Below the pieces are notes generated by a model. The model was not told where the DNA came from. It made no database searches and saw nothing but the letters and a program-made list of their open reading frames with translations. Below are positions 9,278-18,599 of a DNA stretch of 64,000 nt, piece by piece. Origin of the DNA: Aliidiomarina taiwanensis (GTDB lineage: Bacteria > Pseudomonadota > Gammaproteobacteria > Enterobacterales > Alteromonadaceae); the NCBI RefSeq assembly GCF_003987015.1, contig NZ_PIPQ01000001.1:864938-928937 (forward strand), written 5' to 3'. A program made the position numbers and the translations under genes. Each line of letters opens with the position of its first letter. Within the stretch, counting starts at the first letter, position 1.

Positions 9278-9612
9278 TGACTTGTCCACGCCTGCTTAGC
9301 TGCGTCACTACGTTTGCCTGTTACAGCGTATACGAGTGCGTCTTTAAACATCACCCAATCACCCATAAGGCTATACAAGGGGTACTTGAAGGTTGCAGGC
9401 TTATTTCGCTCAAATAAAAAGTGCCCCGCCCAAGCAAAGCCATAGCCAATGACGGGCATGCTTAATAACCACCATGCGCTACCACCAAGTACGACGTACG
9501 CGACCACACATAAAATCAAACTGCTGCCAATATAGTGCAACATTCGGCACGTTTTATTGGAGTGCTCTTTCAAATAGTAAGGGTAAAACTCCCGAAAGCT
9601 TTGGAAGTCCAT
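9274..9612 (-). CDS. DUF962 / Mpo1-like membrane protein
   Basis: 112-aa integral membrane protein. It begins MDFQSFREFYPYYLKEH and carries the family pattern HxxG(S/T)xL with SLILCVVAYVV, then GYGFAWAGHFLFERNKPATF (20 residues) and the YPLYSLMGDWVMFKD end. DUF962 relatives include yeast Mpo1, an Fe(II)-dependent dioxygenase of 2-hydroxy fatty acids; that activity is not proven for bacterial members. The ATG at 9612 is chosen because AAGGAG precedes it by 5-6 nt; a longer reading to 9660 lacks a good site and would overlap syd. Convergent with, and overlapping by 4 bp, the DUF3301 gene. Confidence 0.82.
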   Translation of the reverse strand: MDFQSFREFYPYYLKEHSNKTCRMLHYIGSSLILCVVAYVVLGGSAWWLLSMPVIGYGFAWAGHFLFERNKPATFKYPLYSLMGDWVMFKDALVYAVTGKRSDAAKQAWTSH

Positions 9613-9646
9613 AACCACTCCTTCAGTTGGTGTTTTTAATTCCACT

Positions 9647-10186
9647 CTAAGCAGGCTCAACTCGCTCTAAAAAAGAAGCTAAGTCACTGGCAAGTAGCTC
9701 ATGCGGCTCTTTGCCAACATACTCCAAGCCGACACTGCCCGTTTCGTTGTTCACGGTTAAAATCAGGTCTTCTTCTGTACCCACCCCAATAAACAAAGTT
9801 ATTGGCTGCTTTAACCTTTGCTTCATCATGACATGGCCAATTAAATTTTGCTGTAACCGTTCGGCGTCCTCTGGCAATTGCACTTGCAATAACGTAAAGG
9901 TGTGCCCTTGAAACACAACATCGAGGTCGCCCGCCCAGTAACAGCTAAAAAACGCCTTTACACTTCCATGCAGCGGCACCTGTAGCGCCTGTTCAACATG
10001 ACTAAAGTCTGTTGCCGGAACTTGTTCCACGGCGTGCCAGGCAATAAAACCTTCCACTGGTGCGCCCACATAACAAGGCGCCTGCCATCCGTCCACATAT
10101 TCGGTCGTCGGTTGCTGCCCCATGCTTTTATAATACCCTGCATAGGCACGGTGTGCCTGCGTTAATGCAGCTTTTACTTCATTCAT
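9647..10186 (-). CDS. syd: SecY-interacting protein Syd
   Basis: Peripheral membrane protein that binds the SecY translocon and is thought to act in its quality control. The 179-aa length matches E. coli Syd (181). Recognisable segments are VEGFIAWHAVEQ, FYGS-like LHGSVKAFFSCYWAGDLD, and the C-terminal GLEYVGKEPHELLASDLASF (20 residues). ATG at 10186 follows AAGGA by 6-7 nt. It is divergent from queF, the same neighbourhood as in E. coli. Confidence 0.93.
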   Translation of the reverse strand: MNEVKAALTQAHRAYAGYYKSMGQQPTTEYVDGWQAPCYVGAPVEGFIAWHAVEQVPATDFSHVEQALQVPLHGSVKAFFSCYWAGDLDVVFQGHTFTLLQVQLPEDAERLQQNLIGHVMMKQRLKQPITLFIGVGTEEDLILTVNNETGSVGLEYVGKEPHELLASDLASFLERVEPA

Positions 10187-10243
10187 AGCCAATCCTTGTT
10201 ATTATGCGCTTCTATAGTCTCATTCTAGATGTAGGACAACCGA

Positions 10244-11077
10244 ATGCCAACCAATAAGCCTATGGACCAACTGTCTCTTGGCAAAGCAACTGAGTATCCC
10301 CAGCACTACAACCCTCAGCTATTGCAAGCTGTACCACGAAGCTTGAATCGCGAGCAGCTTGGGTTAACAAACCAAGCCTTACCTTTTCAAGGCGTCGATA
10401 TATGGACGGCCTATGAAGTATCTTGGTTAAACACCAAAGGGTTACCCCAAGTAGCCATAGCAGAAGTTGAAGTACCAGCAGACAGCCCATACTTAATAGA
10501 ATCGAAGTCGTTTAAGTTATATTTAAATAGCTTAAATCAGCATGCAATCGCTGACAAAAATATGCTGCAGACCCTGCTTGAGAAAGATTTAAGCCACTGT
10601 GCCGGCGAACCCGTGCAGGTGCGGCTGTATGCTCTGGCAGAGTATGCAGCAAAAGGCGTGCATACGCCGCAAGGGCATTGTATTGATCAGCAGGACATTC
10701 AAATAGAGCATTTTCATTACAACCCCACTGTATTAGCAATCGAGTCGCAACAAGTCGTCACGGAAAGTCTTTATAGTGACTTATTGAAGTCGAATTGTTT
10801 AATTACCGAACAGCCCGACTGGGGCACTCTTCATATCGAGTACTCAGGCCCACAAATAAACCGAGAGAGTTTATTACGCTATATTGTGGGTTTTCGAAAT
10901 CATAACGAATTTCACGAGCAATGCGTTGAGCGCATATATATGGATATGATGACTCATTTACATCCGCTTTTGTTAACAGTGCAAGCTCGTTATACACGGC
11001 GTGGAGGGCTTGATATCAACCCGTTACGAACAAATTTTAAAAAAAGTAACACTTTATCTCGTACCGTTCGTCAATAG
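10244..11077 (+). CDS. queF: NADPH-dependent 7-cyano-7-deazaguanine reductase
   Basis: Reduces preQ0 to preQ1 in queuosine synthesis. The 277-aa size marks the long, two-T-fold form of QueF. The substrate-binding ESKSFKLYLN motif is at residues 86-95. The catalytic cysteine lies in LKSNCLITEQPDWG (Cys185, with Asp192). The NADPH-side motif NHNEFHEQCVERI is near residue 225. Start ATG at 10244 follows TAGGA; an alternative ATG lies 18 bp downstream. Divergent from syd. Confidence 0.96.
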   Translation: MPTNKPMDQLSLGKATEYPQHYNPQLLQAVPRSLNREQLGLTNQALPFQGVDIWTAYEVSWLNTKGLPQVAIAEVEVPADSPYLIESKSFKLYLNSLNQHAIADKNMLQTLLEKDLSHCAGEPVQVRLYALAEYAAKGVHTPQGHCIDQQDIQIEHFHYNPTVLAIESQQVVTESLYSDLLKSNCLITEQPDWGTLHIEYSGPQINRESLLRYIVGFRNHNEFHEQCVERIYMDMMTHLHPLLLTVQARYTRRGGLDINPLRTNFKKSNTLSRTVRQ

Positions 11078-11143
11078 CTGTTAGCTTATAGTTATGCAGT
11101 TAGGTCTCGAGAACATTATACGACATTGGAAGAGTGCAAAGCA

Positions 11144-12685
11144 GTGACAAAGCCGACACCATCAGATACTCATGCATTAAAAACGCAGCTTGCGGAAAGC
11201 AATAAAATAAAAGCTCAGATTGAAACGACCTATAAAAAGAATATAAGCACAATCACAAAGTTTGTTGGGCAGTTAAGTCATGCACTACGTGGCGTCAGTG
11301 GTGATATTGACCAGCACTTAAGCAAAATACAAAGCACATTGCAGTCTACAACACGCTTAGACGACATTATGCCTGTCATGGAACACGTTGACATGCTGCT
11401 ACGTAAGGAAGGCGCGCAACTGCAACGTGACTTACAGGAATCGCACCAAACTGCCTTAAGCGCTGCCAAACAGTTACAGCAAACACAGGGGTTACCGCAA
11501 AGCGTACGCCTACAGGTACGCGACTTGCTCTGTGAGATTGAAGAGCCCGCTTACTCTATTCAGCATTATCTCCCATGTTTAAATAAGCTCTTGGCTTTAT
11601 ACCAACAAAGCTTGAAGTTACCTCCAAAGGCCGACGACCAAGCTAGTAACGCAACCATAAAAGAAGAGTTGATCAATTTACTTTCTTTTTTAGAGTTATC
11701 CGGAAATTCCGAGTTAAAACTAAAAAGCATCCAGCAGCAGCTTATGGGCCAAGTTTCGTCCGAGCAGCTTTCTCTTCTTTGCGTACAAATCATTCGTATT
11801 ATAGTGCAAAGCATGAATGAAGAGCGCCGGTCGGCCCAAGCCTTTTTGCTGAGCCTCGACGAGGTACTGAACACTGTTTCAAGTTGTGTTAGTTTTGCAT
11901 TAAACGACAGCAAAGACGCCCAAAAGCAACACCAGTTCATTGACAACAAATTAGACAAAGAGCTGACCGCCCTTGCGCAGTCAACCCGCGCTGCAAGCAG
12001 CTTAGCCGAATTAAAAAGCCAAGTAAGCTCCCACATGGTGCTTTTGGTGAGTATGCTAAACGAAAAGAAAAGTTTAATTGAAGAAAATAATCGGAAGCTG
12101 ACGACCGACTTAGCAAAAGCCCAAGCGCGAATTGCCGAGTTAGAAAGTGCCGCCGAAGCTTATAAAGACAAGTTGAACCAACAGCGCTCTAAAAGTTTGC
12201 AAGACCCCTTAACTCGCTTACCAAACCGAGCAGCATTCGATGAACGGCTAAAGTTAGAATTTAACCGCTGGCAACGGTATGGTACGCCATTGGCCATTGC
12301 TATTGCCGACATTGATAATTTTAAAGACATTAACGACACCTACGGTCATATTGCTGGAGACAAAACACTGCAAGTTATTTCCAGCATGCTCAAGAAGTCA
12401 TTGCGTGCGACAGATTTTGTAGCTCGGTATGGTGGTGAAGAGTTTGTGATATTGTTACCGCAAACCGAGGCGGCTGACCTTGCCGAGCCACTGCAAAAGA
12501 CAAAAAATAAAATTCAAGCAATACCTTTTAAATTTAAAGACAATGACATCCGCATCACCATTTCTATTGGCGCAGCTGTATTTTCCAGTAACGACGCCAT
12601 AAACAGCGCATTTGAAAGAGCCGACAAGGCTCTGTACGCAGCGAAGAAAGATGGGCGAAATAAAGTTGTCATTGACAAGAGATAG
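11144..12685 (+). CDS. Diguanylate cyclase (GGDEF) with uncharacterised helical N-terminus
   Basis: Predicted to make c-di-GMP. The C-terminal ~155 residues form a GGDEF domain with [16 protein letters not shown], an intact GGEEF active site and an I-site RATD five residues before it, so product inhibition is likely. The first ~300 residues are helical, with no recognised sensor domain or membrane segment, and a coiled coil of about 45 residues precedes the cyclase domain. GTG at 11144 follows GGAAGAG by 9 nt and is preferred over TTG at 11126. ppnN begins 16 bp downstream. Confidence 0.88.
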   Translation: MTKPTPSDTHALKTQLAESNKIKAQIETTYKKNISTITKFVGQLSHALRGVSGDIDQHLSKIQSTLQSTTRLDDIMPVMEHVDMLLRKEGAQLQRDLQESHQTALSAAKQLQQTQGLPQSVRLQVRDLLCEIEEPAYSIQHYLPCLNKLLALYQQSLKLPPKADDQASNATIKEELINLLSFLELSGNSELKLKSIQQQLMGQVSSEQLSLLCVQIIRIIVQSMNEERRSAQAFLLSLDEVLNTVSSCVSFALNDSKDAQKQHQFIDNKLDKELTALAQSTRAASSLAELKSQVSSHMVLLVSMLNEKKSLIEENNRKLTTDLAKAQARIAELESAAEAYKDKLNQQRSKSLQDPLTRLPNRAAFDERLKLEFNRWQRYGTPLAIAIADIDNFKDINDTYGHIAGDKTLQVISSMLKKSLRATDFVARYGGEEFVILLPQTEAADLAEPLQKTKNKIQAIPFKFKDNDIRITISIGAAVFSSNDAINSAFERADKALYAAKKDGRNKVVIDKR

Positions 12686-12701
12686 GAGAACAAACGGATT
12701 T

Positions 12702-14060
12702 ATGCGTATTTCATTATCACCACAGGGAAGTATGTCACTATTATCGCAAGTGGAAATAGACCGCTTGCAACAGTCCACCAACAGCGAGCTTTATAAGCTT
12801 TTCCGCAATTGTGTGCTTGCTGTTTTAAACGTGGGTAGCCATACGGACAACGCCGACGATATTTATAACCAATTCGAAGACTTTGAAGTGAACGTGCTTC
12901 GTCGTGAGCGCGGCGTCAAGCTCGAGCTTATTAACCCACCGCCCAAGGCCTTTGTAGACGGCAAGCTTATTGAGGGTATACGTGAACACGTAGAAGCAGT
13001 ACTACGTGACATTCTGTTTGTTGGAGAGCGCTACCCCGAGGAGCGACTAAAAGGGAAGGATTCACGCCACCTCACCCACGTTGTTTTTGACATTTTAAGA
13101 AACGCCAACACCTTACGCCCTATTGCTGACCCCAATATGGTGGTGTGCTGGGGTGGACACTCCATTAGCGAGGTGGAGTATAAATACAGTAAAGTTGTAG
13201 GCTACGAACTAGGCCTTCGTAACTTTAATATTTGTACTGGCTGTGGTCCAGGTGCCATGAAAGGCCCCATGAAAGGCGCAACCATTGGCCATGCCAAACA
13301 ACGTATTAAAAGTGCACGTTACTTGGGGTTAACCGAGCCAGGCATTATTGCTGCTGAGCCGCCAAACCCAATTGTTAACGAGCTGGTTATTATGCCAGAC
13401 ATTGAAAAACGCCTGGAAGCCTTTGTACGTTGCGCTCATAGCATTATTATTTTCCCGGGTGGTGCGGGTACAGCAGAAGAGGTGCTGTATATTTTGGGCA
13501 TTCTGATGCACCCAGACAACCAACAGCAACAGCTGCCAATTGTTTTCACCGGACCGGAAGAAAGCAGAGACTACTTTGAACACTTAGACCGCTTCATCAA
13601 AAACACCTTAGGTGAAGAAGCCACGAAGTGGTATACCATTATCATTAACGACCCAGAAAGCGTTGCTCAATATATCGAAGCACGCATGCCGGCTGTTAAG
13701 CGTTACCGCAAAGAAAGTGGCGACGCCTACTATTTCAACTGGACCTTGCATATTGAAAACGCCTTCCAAAAGCCTTTTGAACCAACCCATGCTAACCTTG
13801 CCACATTGAACTTGCATCGGGAGCAGCCAAAGGCTTCTCTGGCTGCTGACTTACGTCGGGCTTTTTCAGCTATCGTGGCGGGTAATGTAAAAGCACCTGG
13901 CATTGCAGAAATTAAGCGTTTAGGTCCGTACCAGTTACATGGTGACTCGGAACTTATGCATGAGCTAGACGAGTTGCTTGAGTCATTTGTACAGCAGCAC
14001 CGTATGAAGTTACCCGGTGGTACACCTTACACCCCTTGCTACCAGGTACTTAAAGACTAA
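12702..14060 (+). CDS. ppnN: Nucleotide 5'-monophosphate nucleosidase PpnN (YgdH)
   Basis: Pyrimidine/purine nucleotide 5'-monophosphate nucleosidase of the LOG family; in E. coli it is activated by (p)ppGpp and feeds purine salvage. The 452-aa protein begins [20 protein letters not shown], closely matching E. coli PpnN. The LOG-type motif appears as [16 protein letters not shown], with [14 protein letters not shown] upstream. The ATG at 12702 follows AGGAGA and matches the family start, so the in-frame extension into the GGDEF gene is rejected. Confidence 0.95.
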   Translation: MRISLSPQGSMSLLSQVEIDRLQQSTNSELYKLFRNCVLAVLNVGSHTDNADDIYNQFEDFEVNVLRRERGVKLELINPPPKAFVDGKLIEGIREHVEAVLRDILFVGERYPEERLKGKDSRHLTHVVFDILRNANTLRPIADPNMVVCWGGHSISEVEYKYSKVVGYELGLRNFNICTGCGPGAMKGPMKGATIGHAKQRIKSARYLGLTEPGIIAAEPPNPIVNELVIMPDIEKRLEAFVRCAHSIIIFPGGAGTAEEVLYILGILMHPDNQQQQLPIVFTGPEESRDYFEHLDRFIKNTLGEEATKWYTIIINDPESVAQYIEARMPAVKRYRKESGDAYYFNWTLHIENAFQKPFEPTHANLATLNLHREQPKASLAADLRRAFSAIVAGNVKAPGIAEIKRLGPYQLHGDSELMHELDELLESFVQQHRMKLPGGTPYTPCYQVLKD

Positions 14061-14075
14061 AGGTTAACGAATACT

Positions 14076-14447
14076 ATGTGGAAAGGTTTTGGTATTGCGT
14101 TTGTCGGATTTATTATTTACGCCGCCATTGCGGGCGGCGTCTTAACTTTTTATACCGCCAATCCTGAAAACATGACCTGGCGTGAACGGGAAGTGTTTAA
14201 TCGTAAGTATATTGGCCGCCTTGAACTCGGCACACCAAGCGCCGAAGTACTTCGTTTGCTTGGCCCCCCAGACTTAAGCGAAGCTATTACAACATCCGAA
14301 GCTGAGTTGGTGGTCTATATGTACCGCACCCACCATGTTAGGTCGGACGGGGTCACCACACGCGATGAAACCACGCCCCTTATCTTCCGCGGCGAGAAAC
14401 TTGTTGCGTGGGGTGAGCCTGCCTATTTGGAATACACGGGGCGCTAA
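14076..14447 (+). CDS. DUF3192 family membrane-anchored protein
   Basis: 123-aa protein with one N-terminal transmembrane helix (about residues 5-27). The conserved soluble part contains WREREVFNRKYIGRLELG, then LLGPPDLSEA and YRTHHVRSDGVTTRDETTPL (20 residues), the pattern of DUF3192. The fold hints at a small envelope protein of the BamE/SmpA-like type, which is inference. It lies 15 bp after ppnN and 3 bp before the next gene, so a ppnN-DUF3192-HDOD-like operon is likely. Confidence 0.75.
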   Translation: MWKGFGIAFVGFIIYAAIAGGVLTFYTANPENMTWREREVFNRKYIGRLELGTPSAEVLRLLGPPDLSEAITTSEAELVVYMYRTHHVRSDGVTTRDETTPLIFRGEKLVAWGEPAYLEYTGR

Positions 14448-14450
14448 TCA

Positions 14451-15722
14451 ATGCCCTCGTTTATTCAAACCCATGCCAATATTCAGCGCCTATTAAGCCA
14501 AACCGACATTTCCTCAGCAGCTTTAAGCGCCGTTGTGCGGGATATTTTGGCTTTAGCGCAGCAGCCGGAGTTCACCTTTGAAGACTGTCTTAGCGAGCTC
14601 AAAAAGCGAGGCGAACAGGCTCAGGGGCCACAGCCGAGTGTAACTTTACAGCTATTGCTCATCGCATGGGCAGGTAGGCATAAGCCCCTGGTTACGGCCT
14701 ACCTACATAAGCTAATGCTACAAGCCTTGGTGCAGCAACGCCCTACTCAAACAGGCCAAATTCTGCCAAGCCAAGTGCTTTATTGCGCTGGAGTTATTGC
14801 CAAGCAAAGGTACGAGGGCACACCCTTACGAACTATTTTTGCCCAGTTACGAGAGCAATCCACGCAAGCAGAAGGCCGTGAGTTAATAGCCCAAGTGTTA
14901 CGGCAACAAGCCACGCCGACACAGGACGCGCCTCCCCCGCTGCGTCTCAAGCCATTACCTCAGCGCTTTTTACAGGCAGTCCGTGACTGGCCTGACAACG
15001 AGCTTTTATTGGACAAGGTTATCCACGTGGTGAACCAACATCCTATACTGCAACAGCGTTTATGCCACCAAGCCACCTTGCACACGCAACAAAGACGCTT
15101 GCTTACCACTAAACAAGCACTTCTTTTGCTTGGCCCTGAAGCAAGTAGAGAATTACTGCTCACCTCTCACTTTGAAGCGCACCTTACCGCACCCAGATTC
15201 CCACTTCGACGCCACATACTCCAGCGGCGTAGTCAGTTGGCCGGCTGTTTGCAAGGTTTGTGTCGCAGTGCCTCGATACAGTTACCATGCACCCCCGAAC
15301 TGCTGAGTTATTTGTGGGTATACGACCTATGGTTTCATGGCGCTTTTACCACCCAATTAGCATGGCAGCCACCTGCTGGCGAACAAGCCCCTAGCAGGGT
15401 CGCCTTGTGGGTGCCCTGGCTACAAAACGTAAGCAGCGCGCGTGCACTAAAACTCATTGACTACTGGCAGATGCCAACAGAGCTTGCAGAAATATTAATG
15501 GGAACCCATACCAACCAAGCGCTGCTTGCATGCATTCAGCTCGCTCACGTTGGTAGTATTTTAGTCAGCGACTACGGCAACGACCTGCCCCACGCCTGGC
15601 AACCCCAGTTAACCGCATGGTGCCGTACCGTAGGTATTAGTCTTAGTCATTATCAGTCGTTGCTTTGGCAGCTTGCACAAGACCAACGCGCTCACAGCCC
15701 CTTTCAGCCCTTACCACTTTAG
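14451..15722 (+). CDS. HDOD-like signalling protein (divergent)
   Basis: 423-aa soluble protein. The central region (about residues 165-260) resembles an HDOD domain: a proline-hydrophobic stretch, then LLDKVIHVVNQHPILQQRLC, a helix pair, and TTKQALLLLGPEASRELLL, which matches the family's (A)ixxLGxxxxrxLxl pattern. HDOD proteins usually lack the HD metal ligands and act in signalling. The N-terminal ~160 residues are unrecognised helices rich in Gln and Leu. It starts 3 bp after the DUF3192 gene. Confidence 0.5.
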   Translation: MPSFIQTHANIQRLLSQTDISSAALSAVVRDILALAQQPEFTFEDCLSELKKRGEQAQGPQPSVTLQLLLIAWAGRHKPLVTAYLHKLMLQALVQQRPTQTGQILPSQVLYCAGVIAKQRYEGTPLRTIFAQLREQSTQAEGRELIAQVLRQQATPTQDAPPPLRLKPLPQRFLQAVRDWPDNELLLDKVIHVVNQHPILQQRLCHQATLHTQQRRLLTTKQALLLLGPEASRELLLTSHFEAHLTAPRFPLRRHILQRRSQLAGCLQGLCRSASIQLPCTPELLSYLWVYDLWFHGAFTTQLAWQPPAGEQAPSRVALWVPWLQNVSSARALKLIDYWQMPTELAEILMGTHTNQALLACIQLAHVGSILVSDYGNDLPHAWQPQLTAWCRTVGISLSHYQSLLWQLAQDQRAHSPFQPLPL

Positions 15723-15796
15723 TTCTAGGGTGCAGCACCTGCTGCTGCTTTCGTGTACACTAAGTGCACACTCTTAAAGCAGTAAAGGAGCTTTAC

Positions 15797-16804
15797 ATGA
15801 CTTCTAGAATAACCGTAATACCCGGCGACGGTATTGGCCCAGACATTGTCGACGCCGCTATTCAGATTCTTGATAAAGCGGGCTGCGGGCTCGAATACGA
15901 CTATGTAGACGCGGGCTTAAGCGCCTTTGAAAAGCATGGGGAGCTGCTACCCGACCATACACTCGCTACACTAGACAAAAATCGTATTGCCTTAAAAGGC
16001 CCATTAACCACGCCCATGGGCGGTGGTTTTAGTTCTATCAATGTCAGTCTACGCCAGCATTTTGGTTTATTCGCGAACGTACGCCCGGTTGTGTCATTTC
16101 AGGGTACACAAGCACGCTATCAAGACATCGACATCATAACGGTTCGTGAAAATACCGAAGGCATGTATTCTGGATTGGGCCAAACCACCTCGCGCGACGG
16201 CTCTGAAGCGGAAGCTATGAGCAAGGTGACCCGCCAAGGTTGTCAGCGAATTTTGCACTTTGCATATGAACTTGCCCGCCGCGAAGGCCGTAAAAAAGTG
16301 ACCGCGGTTCATAAGGCCAATATTTTAAAGTCCACGTCTGGTTTGTTTTTAGCTGTCGCTCGCGAAGTTGCGGCTGAATACCCAGAAATAGAGTCAGAAG
16401 AAATGATAGTGGACGCCACCTGCATGAAGCTGGTGATGAATCCAGAAAACTTCGATGTGCTGGTCACCACTAACCTATTTGGCGACATTATTTCAGACTT
16501 GTGCGCAGGTTTAGTAGGCGGCTTAGGTATGGCCCCTGGAGCAAACATTGGTGCAAACCATGCCATCTTTGAAGCCGTGCATGGTTCGGCACCCGACATT
16601 GCTGGAAAGAACCTTGCCAATCCTAGCTCTGTTATTTTAGCTGCGGTACAAATGCTCGAGCATATTGGCCAAGCGGATAATGCCGCTCGCATCCTGACAG
16701 CACTCCGCGACACCATAGAGTCGGGCGATCGCGCCACAGCCGACTTAGGAGGCCAACACGGCACCACTGACTTTACCCAAGCAGTTCTCGACCGTTTATC
16801 GTAG
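15797..16804 (+). CDS. Isocitrate dehydrogenase, probably NAD-dependent
   Basis: 335-aa member of the isocitrate/isopropylmalate dehydrogenase family, catalysing isocitrate to 2-oxoglutarate and CO2. It shows IPGDGIGPDIV near the N-terminus, the substrate loop SINVSLRQHFGLFANVRPV, TVRENTEGMYSG, the VHKANILKSTSG catalytic Lys region and FEAVHGSAPDIAGK (cofactor side). The compact length and sequence resemble the NAD-type enzyme rather than the ~415-aa NADP Icd of E. coli. ATG at 15797 follows AAAGGAG; an upstream in-frame ATG is poorly placed. 3-isopropylmalate dehydrogenase is less likely, since no leu genes are nearby. Confidence 0.85.
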   Translation: MTSRITVIPGDGIGPDIVDAAIQILDKAGCGLEYDYVDAGLSAFEKHGELLPDHTLATLDKNRIALKGPLTTPMGGGFSSINVSLRQHFGLFANVRPVVSFQGTQARYQDIDIITVRENTEGMYSGLGQTTSRDGSEAEAMSKVTRQGCQRILHFAYELARREGRKKVTAVHKANILKSTSGLFLAVAREVAAEYPEIESEEMIVDATCMKLVMNPENFDVLVTTNLFGDIISDLCAGLVGGLGMAPGANIGANHAIFEAVHGSAPDIAGKNLANPSSVILAAVQMLEHIGQADNAARILTALRDTIESGDRATADLGGQHGTTDFTQAVLDRLS

Positions 16805-16826
16805 GGCAGGCATGGCACCTACGGCA

Positions 16827-16869
16827 GTGCCTTTCGTGCGGCCGTGCCTTTCGTACGGCCGTGCCGTAC
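16827..16869. repeat. Two-copy 17-bp tandem repeat with a perfect hairpin
   Basis: GTGCCTTTCGTGCGGCC (16827-16843) is followed directly by GTGCCTTTCGTACGGCC (16844-16860), one mismatch, and a partial third unit GTGCC. The end forms a perfect hairpin GTACGGC-CGT-GCCGTAC (16853-16869). It fills the gap between convergent icd and rlmM and may act in termination, although no T-run follows. Confidence 0.7.
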
Positions 16870-16929
16870 CTACGATACTTCAATTTTCACATCCGTACTT
16901 AGGGCTGGCATGGCCTGCCGTGGAAGGGG

Positions 16930-18003
16930 TTAGCTTTTAAGTTTTTTACGTAGGTACACCGTTACTTCTTCACGGTCGTGGTACAAGTGCCGAGCCGTTA
17001 ACTCCCAGCCGCGCATTTCCGCTTCGTACAAGCGCTCTTTTATGGCCTCTAGGTACTGCTGGACAGCTGCGTAGCGCTTCTTCATTGGCAGCTTTAAATT
17101 AAATATGGCGTTTTCACAATAGCCTTCAAGAAACCAGTCGGTCATTAAGTGGGCCACGCGCACTGGTTTTTCCACCATGTCGCAGACCAGCCATTGCACA
17201 TTGCGACGCTTGGGTCGGAACACAAAGCCGTCTTCACGGTAATGTGTCACCTGCCCTGTTTCCATCAGCTTTTCGTCAATAGCACCATTGTCCACGGCAC
17301 TGACCATCATACCCTGCGCCACCAGCACCGAGGTCCAGCCGCCGGGGCAGGCACCTAAGTCCACAGCGTTCATCCCAGAACTCACCCGCTGCTCAAGCTC
17401 TTGCGCAGGCACCATCACTTTAAAGGCTTCGGCTAGCTTAGCGGCCGAGCGGCTTGGGCTTAGTTTGGGCGCTCGTATACGTGGAATACCCATAATATAA
17501 GGCGCGTGGTTATAGCTATAAGAGTAACCCACTAAAGCCGAGCTAGTACTTCGGAACATCACATGCAGCACCGGACGGTTATCTACCTCTTGTGGGGTCA
17601 ATAACTCCTTTGTGCGCAAGGCTTTACGTAACGGATTGGTAATTCCTTTGCAAAGGGCAGACAATGAGCGCCCAGCGTTCGTGTCTGCACTTTCTACCCA
17701 AAGCTTTCCACACAGTTGCATGCCATCAAGGGCTGCTACTAAGGGGCTCACACGGTCGTCCACAGGCAAGTCGTTACACTCGGCCACTAACACAATGAGC
17801 TGGCGCGCAAACACCAACTGCTGTATCGACAATTTGCGACCTATGTGGTCGGCTTCTTCGTCCTTACAATGAAACACCACGACGGCACTGTCTGGCTGTG
17901 TTTTACAGTAGCCATAAATACCCAAAGCAGCTGCCTTCTCTTGTATTTCTGCTGCACACTCGCTTTCAAAGCCAGCGCGGCAATAAAGTAAAACACCACT
18001 CAT
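16930..18003 (-). CDS. rlmM: 23S rRNA 2'-O-ribose C2498 methyltransferase
   Basis: SAM-dependent methyltransferase acting on 23S rRNA C2498. The 357-aa protein matches E. coli RlmM in length. It has the N-terminal THUMP-like region (LLYCRAGFESECAAEI), MGIPRIRAPKLSPSRSAAKL (20 residues), the SAM motif VDLGACPGGWTSVL near residue 215, CDMVEKP, and the catalytic-Lys region LKLPMKKRY. The ATG at 18003 overlaps the preceding gene's TGA (ATGA) and matches the family start; a longer reading is rejected. Confidence 0.96.
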   Translation of the reverse strand: MSGVLLYCRAGFESECAAEIQEKAAALGIYGYCKTQPDSAVVVFHCKDEEADHIGRKLSIQQLVFARQLIVLVAECNDLPVDDRVSPLVAALDGMQLCGKLWVESADTNAGRSLSALCKGITNPLRKALRTKELLTPQEVDNRPVLHVMFRSTSSALVGYSYSYNHAPYIMGIPRIRAPKLSPSRSAAKLAEAFKVMVPAQELEQRVSSGMNAVDLGACPGGWTSVLVAQGMMVSAVDNGAIDEKLMETGQVTHYREDGFVFRPKRRNVQWLVCDMVEKPVRVAHLMTDWFLEGYCENAIFNLKLPMKKRYAAVQQYLEAIKERLYEAEMRGWELTARHLYHDREEVTVYLRKKLKS

Positions 18004-18599
18004 GTATTTGTCTCCACCCATTCTGTTACTTGCTGAGCAGCCCATTGCCACCGCATCGACGCTGTTTCACCTGTTTGTTGCTGCACACGCTTCGTTGCCA
18101 GTAAGTCGTGGTCTCCATTCGAAGCCCAGACACACGTCATGTTTTCTGGCAAGGTTTGTGCCTCTACCCAAGCGCGTTTACCAAACGGGTCACGTTCACC
18201 CTGTATAATTAAATTTTTAGGGCGCTGATTATACAGATCATTCAAACGATGTTTCAGTTCTTTTCCTGGTGGGTGAAAAGGAAAGCCCAAGGCAATGGCT
18301 GCCCGAGCGCGACAGCGGTCGGCTACCCGAAAAGCAACACGCGCCCCCATCGACTTTCCCATCACTACAAAATCAGATAATTGCAGCGACTCACAAAAAT
18401 TAAGCATGGCTTCATCAAGTTGAGCTGCAGGATTAGGGGGCCGCATTCGCCCCGTTTCTTGCACCTGCTGCCAATAAGGAAACATAAACGTATGCACCGG
18501 GTGCCCAGACACTCGTAGGGCTTCGGCAATGGCCGTCATAAAAGGACTGTCAGGCCCAGCTCCGGCGCCATGTGCAAATACAATGGGACATTTAGCCAT
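18000..18599 (-). CDS. Alpha/beta hydrolase of the KANL3/Tex30-like family
   Basis: 199-aa predicted serine hydrolase. It has the oxyanion-side motif FAHGAGAGPDSPFM at the N-terminus, the nucleophile elbow GKSMGARVA with Ser near residue 100, an acidic residue in QGERDPFG, and the His in NGDHDL. No signal peptide is seen, so it is cytoplasmic. The substrate is unknown. ATG at 18599 follows GAGG by 9 nt. It overlaps gcvA (8 bp) upstream and rlmM (4 bp) downstream, so the three are one transcription unit. Confidence 0.82.
   Translation of the reverse strand: MAKCPIVFAHGAGAGPDSPFMTAIAEALRVSGHPVHTFMFPYWQQVQETGRMRPPNPAAQLDEAMLNFCESLQLSDFVVMGKSMGARVAFRVADRCRARAAIALGFPFHPPGKELKHRLNDLYNQRPKNLIIQGERDPFGKRAWVEAQTLPENMTCVWASNGDHDLLATKRVQQQTGETASMRWQWAAQQVTEWVETNT

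Noticed and set aside
11126..11143. TTG start for the GGDEF gene
   Set aside because: GTG at 11144 has a well-spaced GGAAGAG; the TTG has none.
12612..12701. Longer N-terminus for ppnN overlapping the GGDEF gene
   Set aside because: The PpnN family begins at the ATG at 12702, which has its own ribosome-binding site; the extra residues are out-of-frame GGDEF sequence.
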